DNA from: Setophaga petechia
Lineage: Eukaryota; Chordata; Aves; Passeriformes; Parulidae
Direction: 5' to 3'
Length of the DNA: 64,000 nt
Assembly (NCBI GenBank): GCA_024362935.1
Contig: JANCRA010000175.1
Location: 248,001-312,000, forward strand
The position numbers and the translations under genes are program-made. Of the stretch, positions 25,500 to 35,529 are shown in pieces (within the stretch, counting starts at the first letter, position 1; every line of letters begins with the position of its first letter). The notes under the pieces were generated by a model. That model did no database searches, was not told the origin of the DNA, and saw only the letters and a program-made list of their open reading frames with translations.

Positions 25500-25980
25500 A
25501 GGGAAAAGGGAAAAGGGAAGGAAAGAAAGGAAAAAGGAGAAGAGAAAGGGGAAAGGAAGAAGGAAAGGAAATGGAAGAGAAGGGAAGGGAAAGGGAAGAA
25601 GGAGAAGAGAAAGGGAAAGGGAAGAAGGAGAAGGGAAAAGGAAGAAGGAAAGGGGAGAAGGGGAAAAGGGGAAAAGGGGAACAGGGGAAAGGGAAGGGAA
25701 GGGAAGGGAAGGGAAGGGAAGGGAAGGGAAGGGAAGGGAAGGGAAGGGAAGGGAAGGGAAGGGAAGGGAAGGGAAGGGAAGGGAAGGGAAGGGAAGGGAA
25801 GGGAAGGGAAGGGAAGGGAAGGGAAGGGAAGGGAAGGGAAGGGAAGGGAAGGGAAGGGAAGGGAAGGGAAGGGAAGGGAAGGGAAGGGAAGGGAAGGGAA
25901 GGGAAGGGAAGGGAAGGGAAGGGAAGGGGAAGGAAAGGAAAGGGGAAGGAAAGGAAAGGGGAAGGAAAAGGAGAAGGGAA
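25500..25980 (+). repeat. Purine-rich tract with 47 perfect GGGAA units
   Basis: From 25691 to 25925 the sequence is 235 bases of uninterrupted GGGAA (47 units), flanked on both sides by degenerate GGAAA/GGGGAA variants. All purines are on the + strand. Because the period is five, every frame on both strands is open for hundreds of bases, so the long GREGK-type and LPFPS-type frames here are artefacts. If the neighbouring exon chain is real, this tract lies in its first intron. Confidence 0.97.
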
Positions 25981-26256
25981 AGGATCCCAGCCACATTCTT
26001 TGTAATTCATTTCTGGGATGTCTTTTTCTAACTCCCCCAAAATAACTGGGTCTAATCACTGTTGCAATCACATTTCCATTGTAAATACGACTGGGAATGC
26101 TGCAGGGTGAGAGTCAGGGAGGCCTGAAGGGCTGAGCCTTGGGCTCAGGCATCAGAACAGCTGGATCCCATCCTGCCTCTCCTGCCCTCTCTGTGTGTGA
26201 AGTACACCCAAGCTGTTTCATCTCCTCATAGTTTTACCATCTCTTTCTCTTTCCAG

Positions 26257-26298
26257 AGCCTGAGTCTGCAAAAACCACAGAGGAGACCTGCAAGGTTG
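26257..26298 (+). CDS. Candidate exon of unrecognised gene
   Basis: A good polypyrimidine tract and acceptor (ccatctctttctctttccag) precede this 42-base block. It has two lead-in bases, 13 codons (PESAKTTEETCKV) and one spare base before the donor GTGACT. The exit phase matches the entry of the block at 27398. An alternative donor four bases earlier (GTTGGT) would break the phase. If the block is not spliced at all, the same frame continues to a stop at about 26392, so it could instead be a terminal exon. The unit is short, so chance is a real possibility. Confidence 0.3.
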
Positions 26299-27397
26299 GT
26301 GACTTCATTGAAAACTCTCCAGGGGATATTTTCTCTCTCCACACCTCCGACTTTACCATGAATGTCACTGAACTTCTCAAGGCTCTCCCCTAAAATTAAT
26401 AATTAAAGACAAAATTGAAGGTTTCAAAACTGATGCTTCAAAAACTCAGTTTCATTTCATTAATGCTCCCTGCACCCCTTCTACTTCAATTAGGAATTTT
26501 GTCATATATGCTAAAGTTCATTAATTATCATATTTCAGGGTCTTGGCAGGCAGTTTAAAAATAATCCCATAGCCTTTGGAGCTTTGATTTCAGAGGATTC
26601 ATTCAGTGTGCTCTGGGGCTGTTGTGTAACTACCATGCTTGTTTGTCTGACAACAACAACAAGTTTAAATCAGATTTTTTTTTCTTCATTCTTTTTGTTT
26701 AAATGCATTTTCACTGTCACTCTGCTGTGAAGCCAGGCAAACAAAGATAAAAACACTGCCAATTGCAAAACCCAGATGGCATGGAAGCTTAAGTAGCCAT
26801 TTAAGTTGCTTCATGACAAACTCACATACTTTAAAATCAAGATACTGAAAATTATTATTATTCTCTTGTTCACCTAACTGATGTGTTGAAGTCATTTAAA
26901 AGAAAAAAAATAATGCTTTCTACACACATTGGCATAATGTAAAAATCGGAAGAAAAGAAACACAGCAAATGCAACAGAAGATGAATTTTATTCTTTTGAG
27001 AATGAACAATTACAGAAAATTCCAGGCTGCTCCTAAAACAACACAGCTGACATTCCTATAACAGTGTTATGTAGTGGATTGCATCTCCTCTTACCAGTCT
27101 GGCTAGATTTTGACATTATTAATTTCTATCTATAGATTGCAGATAATACCTTATAAGAAGGAAATCCAACAAAGGAGGTCATGATATGTAGGATTATGAA
27201 GAGAATGAGGAAAGCACAGGTAAAGGTAGGAGGTGAAAGCAAAACCAAATTGCAAAACTGCATTTTTTGTTGCTGGGGTTTTCTTTTTGTTTTGTTTGGA
27301 GTTGGGAGGTTTTTTTGTTTAAAAATGGAACACAGATATTTTGTCCAAGTTCAGTACACAGAGATCCCCATGAGAACTGTTGTTGCTCCTCTGCCAG

Positions 27398-27485
27398 AAT
27401 ATCAGATCTGTCTCTGCAGCTCTTCTTCCTCAGCCCCTGTGATCTCTGATTCATCCTCCAGGGACAGAGAGCAGAGCCAGTCTTG
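27398..27485 (+). CDS. Candidate exon of unrecognised gene, serine-rich
   Basis: The acceptor ttgttgctcctctgccag leads into 88 bases ending at the strong donor GTAAGG. There are two lead-in bases, 28 codons and two spare bases; the spare TG joins the first base of the next candidate block (28849) to make TGC. The peptide is a serine-rich, probably disordered stretch (CSSSSSAPVISDSSSRD). Third positions are varied but mostly C or T. Function unknown. Confidence 0.4.
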
Positions 27486-28848
27486 GTAAGGAGACTGAAC
27501 CAGAGAAGAGATGCCATGTCAGCAGTGCATCGAGGAAAAACCCACCCTGCCCTAAAAAAAGAGGATTTCCAGAGGGTGGGAAGGTGCAGGAGGTGTTCTG
27601 CCTCCCAGCAAGGCTCCAGGATGGCAGGCAGGCAGGGAAGGAGGCCCTGGATTTTCAGAGCTTGTGACACAGCTCTGGCCTTGGCCTCCCTCTGCAAGGA
27701 CTTAAGGTCATCTCTAAAAAATTTTCCTTCCCATGTTCCTTATCAAAAAGAAGTCACAATCTGGCCGTTAAATCAAAACTTCAGTCACACATTTCCTCCT
27801 CCCAGCAGGACTTCCAAGCTGCCTTTATTCCTTCAGAGCCAGACAAGAGGGTGATGAATGGAGATATTGTGGCATGGGAATGGAGCCTGGGATGTGCCTG
27901 ATGCTCGGCAGAGATGAGAACCCAGTGTTCCTTTGGAAGTACCACCCTTGCTTGTCCCACAGGATTAACAGAGCCATCCCTGGGAAAAGGGGCTGCTCCA
28001 CTGAGGCTTATGAATGCATAAAATATACATAAATAATCCTATAAACCAGGATGAATTCAATGATTATGAACTTAGGAAAAGTCCATTTGGAAGAGCGTGT
28101 CATAGGATGTTATAGGAATATAATTAACCCATCTCATCCTTATCTGCAACAGATCTTGGGTTAATAGAAGTAGGCTGAGTGTCTGGCTGCATTATATTGC
28201 AGTTTTCACTCCAAATAATTGCAAATTACTTTACAAATTACATACACAGCCTGCCTGACCACTTTAAAGCAGCTGCTGATAGGGACAAGCTCAACCAACA
28301 TAAAGAGCTGCCAGAGGATATGCAGCTGGTAGAAAGCTGTGTCTGGAGTGACCAAAGTTCAGTCTGCTAATCTAAAACCTGACTATCACTGCCTGCTGTG
28401 ATCCACTAAACAATGCAGAGGTGACCAGAGAAAATGATGATTGAAATTTTGTAAGTTTCTGCTGTATAGAGCGCAACAGGAGACATCTCTACCCCAAAAT
28501 TGCTACAAGGTGCAGTTCTTGGTTTCCAAGCTCTCATCTGAAAAGAAAAGCTGTTGAGTAAATTGTGAGAGATGAGTAAATTGTGAGAGATTCACTACCT
28601 GTATTCCAGAGCAGTGAGAGGCTCAGTGCATCTCACAGGACTGAAAGCATTTGGGTATTTTAAACGTGATGCTTAGAAGACTAAACCACCCCCTCTGGGA
28701 ACTGAGTTAATGTTTCAATTCCAATTCACTTTAAAAACATCTTACTGGCAAGACAAGCTAGAGGCACGTTGCCAGAGCCTAAGGAAGGTATTCCAAGTGC
28801 TTGTCAGGGGTGGATAATGCACCACACTGCTGGTTTTTCATGTTTCAG

Positions 28849-28986
28849 CACCACAAGGAAGCACTTTGTTCCCAACCTGCTCCTGGAGCCGCTGGAGAAG
28901 CTGTTCCCCAGCCCTCGGTGTGTGATGGATGCTCTCAGGAGGCTGGGACTGAGATACAGCACCCCTGAGGCTGAGAAAACTGCAAG
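28849..28986 (+). CDS. Candidate exon of unrecognised gene, best-supported block
   Basis: 138 bases between 'tggtttttcatgtttcag' and the donor GTAAAG: one lead-in base, 45 codons and two spare bases. The frame has the composition of real coding DNA, with third positions mostly G or C (for example CTG CTC CTG GAG CCG CTG GAG AAG CTG). It gives a plausible amphipathic helical peptide (FVPNLLLEPLEKLFPSP, then VMDALRRLGLRYSTPEAEKTA). The local AT-rich background makes this codon pattern stand out. The exit phase matches the next block across a 700-base GT-AG intron. I do not recognise the family. Confidence 0.5.
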
Positions 28987-29686
28987 GTAAAGCTGAGGAG
29001 TTCAGGAAACAGGACATCCATCCATTCTAGAGCTGAAATGGACCATAAAGGAGAAACTGCCTTGCATTAAATCAGCTGCTGGTTTTCTGAAGAGGAAGAG
29101 GCGGCACAGGGACTGAAGTGCTGCTGCAATAGTGGAGATTTCCTTGAAATCCATCTGTTGCTGCTCAGGGGAAAAACCAGAATGCTGCATTCTGCAAGAG
29201 CAAATCAAGTTGTTTTCTGAGAGAAGGGGGGAAAGGTGTGCCTGCATTTCAAAGTTTTTTCCTACTGAACAAAACCTGTGATGGTTCTTGTGTCTCACCT
29301 CCTCGTTCTGGCCAAAAAGGTTTGTTCCTCCAGGTGATCATTTAGGACTGGAACTCAAATATTGCTTTGCAATGCCTGCAGAGACCACCACGCTTTCTGA
29401 AAAATCCCAATTACAACTCCCTAGTTAAAATTAGATATATGCTAATTCGTCCTTTAAAAATTAGCAGCTCTGTGCAAATTGAAAACAGATGTCTGTGTCT
29501 TCAGTCAGTGCTAGTTAGTTTAGGCACTTCTTCCTCACACAACCTGCTGCACCATGTCCCCAGAGCCACAGCCCCCCTGAAGCACAGCTCCAGCACTGAT
29601 CACAGGGCAGGCAGCCCCAGTGCCTTACACACACCTCTGCAGCTCGCCACTGATCATTTCTGGCATTTTATTATTGTTTTCTTTAG

Positions 29687-29762
29687 TGAGGTGCCAAACT
29701 CGGAGGATTTGAAATTCTGGGCCCGAAGCCAATCCTCTGGGCTTTTTGAAATTTGCTTGTAA
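29687..29762 (+). CDS. Candidate terminal exon of unrecognised gene
   Basis: The acceptor ttattattgttttctttag is followed by one lead-in base, 24 codons and the stop TAA at 29760-29762. The lead-in T completes AG|T (Ser) from the block ending at 28986. The peptide (EVPNSEDLKFW, ending GLFEICL) looks like a compact C-terminus. A possible polyadenylation signal ATTAAA lies near 30012. Joined through four blocks from 26257 the product would be about 113 residues; with the 24215 block, about 140. No homologue is recalled. Confidence 0.45.
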
Positions 29763-32700
29763 GCAGTGCAAACCTCAGGCCACTGCTGTGGCCAGGTGAC
29801 AGATTCTGCTCTTGGCTGGGAGCAGCTCTCAGTGGAGGTGTTGTTGGGATAGAACGTGCATGTAAATGGAGCTGCTGGCAGTGAGGATGAGCACTGACAC
29901 TGCTAGAACATGCTTGATGGTGTGGGGTCAGTGATGCAGGCAGAACCAACTTTTCCTGAGTTACTTCATCACTGAAAGTCCACACTTTCAGCCTGCATCC
30001 TTTTAATTCTTTATTAAAGTGCTGCACTGGTTTTAAGTGAGACATTTGAAATGGCTTCACAAAGATCCTTGCTGAGCAGTACCTGCAGTGCTGCTTCATT
30101 ACTGCCCATAACACCCCAGTGAATCACAGTACCTGCAGAAAAATGACAACAATTCTCCTTTGCAGAGTGTCTGCACAGTGTCTGAAAAACAAGCTTAGTG
30201 GAAATATAAATAATAGATTCTAATAGTCACAGCTGTTCATAAATAAGAAGATCTATACAAACACAGTCTAGTGGAACAGGCACATTTCTCTCCAAGACTG
30301 ACTTGCTGCATGATTTTGAAGGAAACACTTTGTCACTTTTTGGCTCAGCTTCCAAATATGAAATATAAACTGATATGATTCTTACCACCCAATGTAAATA
30401 AAATGCTTTGAGAACACGAATACAAATCGATGTATAAATGCTAATATATTATTTTCTAGCTGAATCCCTATTCTGCAAATGCAAACAGAGAACGAAGATG
30501 GATTTTTGTTTTTTCCACATCTGTGCCACTAGTGGAAGTTTTGCAAGCCAGATTAGGTCCTTGGGGACATAAGTGCATTCCTACTGCTCACAGTGTGTTT
30601 GTACAGTTGCAAAGTGGCTTAAGCTACTAAGCAATTCAGCTCATGGGTGTACAAAAAATAACAGCCATCATCCTGCCCTGTTAGATGCATGGCTTCTCCA
30701 GAGCTAAGCAAAGGGAAAATTGCACCCAAAATATGAGAAATCAGGAGATAAATGATTCATAAAACACAGAAGGAGTTTGCAGCCTTACAGGGATGGGGAG
30801 AGACCAGCTCTGCCTGGAGAAGCTATTGGCTTCCACCAGCAAAATATTTCTGCCAATTCTGCTTGTTAAGAAATTGTTCTCAAAATAGCAAGAGGCTTCA
30901 CTTAATTAAATGTTAGCAGGTCCCTGCATAATTTATATTTCATATTGGTCAAAAGTCAGCTGAGAACCCCAGAATACTGTGGCAGGGCTGCATGCTAAAT
31001 TCTCCCTTCATCCCCATGGCTGCAGCTCCACTGAGGTCTACAGAATACCTTGTGATGATTAGGTCTTGTTAAATCCATTTAACATAGAAGATGACACATT
31101 GGAAAGCTGAATACCTTGCCCAAGGTCAGTGACACAGCAGGGAGCTGAATTACAAGAAAATGACAAGTTCTATTTGCTTGCTGAATTCACTGGACTCATT
31201 GAAAATTTAATTTCTGCTCTGCTGACTCACGGGTGGCCACATAGGTGTGGCTGCAGCATAAAAGGGGTTTAAAATCTTTCTAGGGACGCTGCTGAATCAC
31301 ATCTTCTTGTCTGGGCCTATTCTGTGGGTAATTTCAAAAAGGATTGCCAGGTCTGGCTGTGGAGATAGCAGCTGTTCAAACTGGAATAAGTGAGTGCTAC
31401 AGTTTTGCTATTAGTTCATAAACAGATATTCTCCTTCTCAGGTTAGCCACAAAAATGTCTCTCACTTAAAGAACAATACTTTTCAATAAGGATAGAAAAA
31501 CAAAGTTAGAGGTGTATATTTACACATGATCCATTAAAACAAATAATTTGAAGGTTTGAATGCACTTTTTCATTTTGAAGTGTATAGCTTTTAAAATATT
31601 TTTAGAGTCTGCATGATTTAGGAGAACAGTAACAACATCTATGTACTTTTTTTTTATTATTTAGTATTCCTATCCAGCCTGGGGTCATTCTCCTGCCAAG
31701 AGTTAGACAGCAAAGGATTTGACATCAGCTCTCACTAAGACTTTTACACATGCCTATACCCAGTGACTAGTCCTAGCAAAGCTAGCAGGAATTCTCATGT
31801 TGTCAAAATTTAAGCATATGTTAAACCTCCAAAAGATCAGGAACTACATCAGCACTGGTTACTGCTGACTAAACAGAGGAAAAACAAACGTATTTGAAGT
31901 AATCAGGAAATTTAAAAACAACTTTGTGACAGAAATCAGACTGTAGTGCTATATATAAAAATACAAATAAATAAAATATTATAAATATAAATAAAAATTA
32001 AATATATATAAATATATAAAAATAAATATATAAATAAATAACTTATAAATAACTTATAATCCCTTAACAATAACCATTCCATCTATAAATGAGTGAAATA
32101 TGCTGTTGACAAAAAAAAATCCATTCACACCCATGCTGATAAGAGATGTGTAACTAATATTACACCAGTTACATTATTTTCTATCCACACTTCAACTATT
32201 CTTGAGCTTTTTGTCATGGCACTGACATTAAATGTCCAAATTAAGATAAACAGCTTTAAAACCTAATTTTTTTTTTTTCCTTAAGGAAAGCCTATTGGGA
32301 AACATTTTAGAAGGCTTGTGGCAATTTCTTTGAGATTTCTATTCAACCTTCTCAGCATTTTGCATAGAGATTTCTACTAAAGGTTTAGAATATGGGACAG
32401 ACAACAGCTTGCTGAGGCTGAACCCCTTTTTTTCTACAAGATAGATTTCACCAGGTGAGAATGAATCTGTGCCCCTTGGGGAACATCTGTAATTTTTACT
32501 TTTGGATTTATATATTCCAAACAGGGCGGGGAAATTGATGAGGTCAGTATTGATGAGGTCAGTATTGATGAGTCAGTATTGATAAGGTCAATATTGATGA
32601 GTCAGTATTGATGAGGTCAATATTACAACCCCTGTGAGAACATGAGTATTTTGTTTGATATCACTACTTTAGAGAGCAATATGTCTCTGGAAAACCTGAC

Positions 32701-35033
32701 TTTGGCCCCAAGAGGACTCTGCACTAAAAGGAGTTGCCACATTTTCTCCTAGGCCTGCAGAAATCATCTGCTCATCCTGCAGAGGAAGAAAGCAGTGACT
32801 GTTCTCACATTGCAGAGCAGCAGCCTTTCCCACATGAATCTCACCTCACTTGAGAGTAAAATGGCATTTCCTACCAACTTGGTAAAGGTCATTCTTTACA
32901 AAGCTGCATTCTTTTCAAAGATGACCTAAACATGAAAAAAAAAAAAAATCAAAACACTTACTGAAAGGGTGAGCATCACAGAAAAATCAAAATATGAACA
33001 GACACTTACAGGGTTGTAAAGTTGTAATTTTTTTGTAATTTCTGTGGTTACTTAGCATTTTGGAGCAAAGGCAGTCATGAGAACGGAACACCCCTTCACT
33101 AAATGTCAGAGAAAACACTACTTATAACCACAAAGAAAAAGCTTTATACTAATAAAACACTCCCAAAATTCAACACTATCAGATAAAACAAAAATATAAG
33201 AGCTTTCTATTTTTACATTTCATGAATCAGAAAGGTCACAAGCCCAATTTAAAAAAACATGCCTTGCAGGCATGAAGGGTAAAATGCTGAAGACGAGATG
33301 CAGTTTATCAGAAAATATTGTACAGTGCATGTCACAGAAATGTGTTCTTAACATAATAAAGCAAATCCAGGAGAGATTTACCACCTGTCCTTACCCTCTT
33401 ACTTCACCATTAGATGTTCACTCACCCATCTCTTAGTGGGCAGTTTTAAAAGCATCTCTCTGTCACTTCCATGCTATTCTCCTGGTCTTCCATGCTGAGC
33501 TGATCCATTTACTGAGCTGGAAGGACAGAGCTGCCTCCCCCAAGTTACTGAGCACATGTTCCAGTGCCAGCAGGAGCCAGGCAGAGGAACAGTAGGATTT
33601 TAAAGATGGGGGGGAAGAGGTCTGAAAGTAGTAAAGGACTGAAAGGAGAATGTTTGACAAGCTTCTGACACCCACTAAATTTAAAAGAAAGTCGATAAGT
33701 AGAGGGGAAAAAGGGAAAAAAGCATTTGTGGGTAGAGGAGATCATTGAGCAGATACTGAGTTTTGAACAAGGTAGTGCCAAGCAGAAAAAGGAACTGGAG
33801 ACAACAGGCGTGAGGGGAGATGTGAGCATAAGTACAAAGAGTGAAGTATTAATAGCTGTGCATTAAAGGTCAGATCCTACTGACTATTTAGACTTTGGTT
33901 CTTTCATTTATAATTGCTTAACCTTGATGTAACTCTACTGATTTAACTATAGCAACCTTCATCATTTGACTGTTTTGGGTTTTTTTTTTTTTAACAAAGC
34001 AAATCATCTCTATTTCACACCATCAGATCTGCTGATACTCTGAATTCATCAATGCTTCAGAAACAGGAAGTCAGGAAGTGAAAAAGAGCATTTATTGGGG
34101 GGAAAAAAGTATTTAGGACAAAAGGTGTTGGACATTATTTATCTTGACAGAGAAACACTCTGTCAAGGTTGAATTCCTTCATGTATTCCTGCAAGTTTCA
34201 TACAGTTTTCTCCACATTAGTGAGACAGGGATAGCTGAGGATATCCATTCCTGTTCTTATGTGGACAGAGCACATAAACTGAAATTCCCTCTTAATTGTG
34301 ATGGCTGACTTTCAGCAGAGCAACATTTCAATAGCTCTGCTGGATCAAGGAGGTGATCTGACTCCAGTTATTACAAAGCAGGAGATTGTAGCCTATCAAA
34401 TATTAAAAAAGTGGAAAATTACCAGCCTAATGAGTAGCCAAGCAACAGAACCAGACATTATTGCTATGTAAACTTTACCTTTAACACTCTCTGCTTTCTA
34501 TTCTAAGTTTACAGAGCTAAGGTGACATTATCCCAGGCTTTTGACAAGAAAGGTCCTGCATCACTATCATCTATTGTGATTTTCATGCCAGTCAGCTGCT
34601 TTCCCACCAGGGCTCCACTAGACCCCCTTAGTCTTTCCTTTCTTAGCTGCCTAGCAAGAGCTGAGCTCATTTAACATCTGTCACAAACACCACACTTGCA
34701 CTCCTCAGTGCAGTGGAAACAGGCCCAGGTTTGCTTCTTTGCAGGGCAAATTATTCTGTGCAGAGCACCCAGCAGAGGCTGCTGGGGCACCCCACCTGAC
34801 CTGACAGAAGCACCTCGAGCATCTCAGCTTGCTGAGGTGGAGATTATCACTTTATTCACATGATCACTTGCTTAACAGCTTCTGCCACTTCCATTGCCTC
34901 AGAATGGGGGTGTTTTGCTTCCTTACAGGAGTGCTACAGCCATTAGGGGAGGCAAACTCCTGGAGTGATCAGTGGTGAAAGAGGCCATGCAGAGCTCCAC
35001 CACATCCCTGTGTGGGTGGTGCAGGCTGAGCCA
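29763..35033. other. Intergenic DNA (possible 3' UTR at left), no other gene seen
   Basis: If the candidate gene is real, its 3' UTR would occupy the left few hundred bases up to an ATTAAA near 30012 or an AATAAA near 30400. The rest is AT-rich, including an almost pure ATAAAT-type tract at 31955-32060 and a short tandem array at 32534-32622. The minus-strand frames at 33463-33829 lack coding features. Confidence 0.5.
32534..32622 (+). repeat. 14-15 bp tandem repeat, about 6 copies
   Basis: The unit attgatgaggtcagt repeats with small changes; some copies drop one G and two read 'tcaat'. No coding content. Confidence 0.9.
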
Positions 35034-35529
35034 GCCCCTCCATGGTGCTCCTCTGGCCCCCCCAAGCCCTGCCTGAGTTCCTCCCTTCCTTCCAAACCCC
35101 TCCATGGTGTTCCATGGTGCTCCTCTGGCCCCCTCAAGCCCTGCCTGAGTTCCTCCCTTCCTTCCAAGCCCCTCCATGGTGTTCCATGGTATTCCTCTGG
35201 CCCCCCCAAATCCTGTCTGAGTTCCTCCCTTCCTTCTAAGCCCCTCCATGGTGTTCCTCTGGCCTGCCTGAGTTCCTCCCTTCCTTCCAAGCCCTTCCAT
35301 GGTGCTCCTCTGACCCTCCCCAAGCCCTGCCTGAATTCCTCCCTTCCTTCCAAGTCCCTCCATGGTGCTCCTCTGGCCTCCCCAATTCCTCCCTTCCTTC
35401 CAAGTCCCTCCATGATGCTCCTCTGACCCTCCCCAAGCCCTACCTGAGTTCCTCCCTCCCTTCCAATCCCTTCCATGGTGTTCCTCTGGCCTCCCCAAGC
35501 CCTGCCTGAGTTCCTCCCTTCCTTCCAAG
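35034..35529 (+). repeat. Eight-copy GC-rich minisatellite, units 48-72 bp
   Basis: Each unit has the form cc[c/t]tccatggtg[c/t]tcctctgg, then a c-rich linker, then tgcctgagttcctccctt and ccttccaag. Copies differ by internal deletions and by an extra 'ttccatggt' in some. Eight can be counted, ending at 'caccaagcag'. The minus strand stays open over most of it in two frames (34923-35615 and 34943-35551), translating as LEGREELRQGLGGPEEHHG-like repeats. The size variation and lack of a domain argue for non-coding minisatellite. Confidence 0.9.

Noticed and set aside
25438..26071. Frames of 178-207 codons on both strands with LPFPS- and GREGK-type repeats
   Set aside because: They translate the GGGAA pentanucleotide array, which is open in every frame.
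27194..27697. A 167-codon minus-strand frame
   Set aside because: It lies opposite the better supported + strand block at 27398-27485, has no domain and ends in low-complexity sequence.
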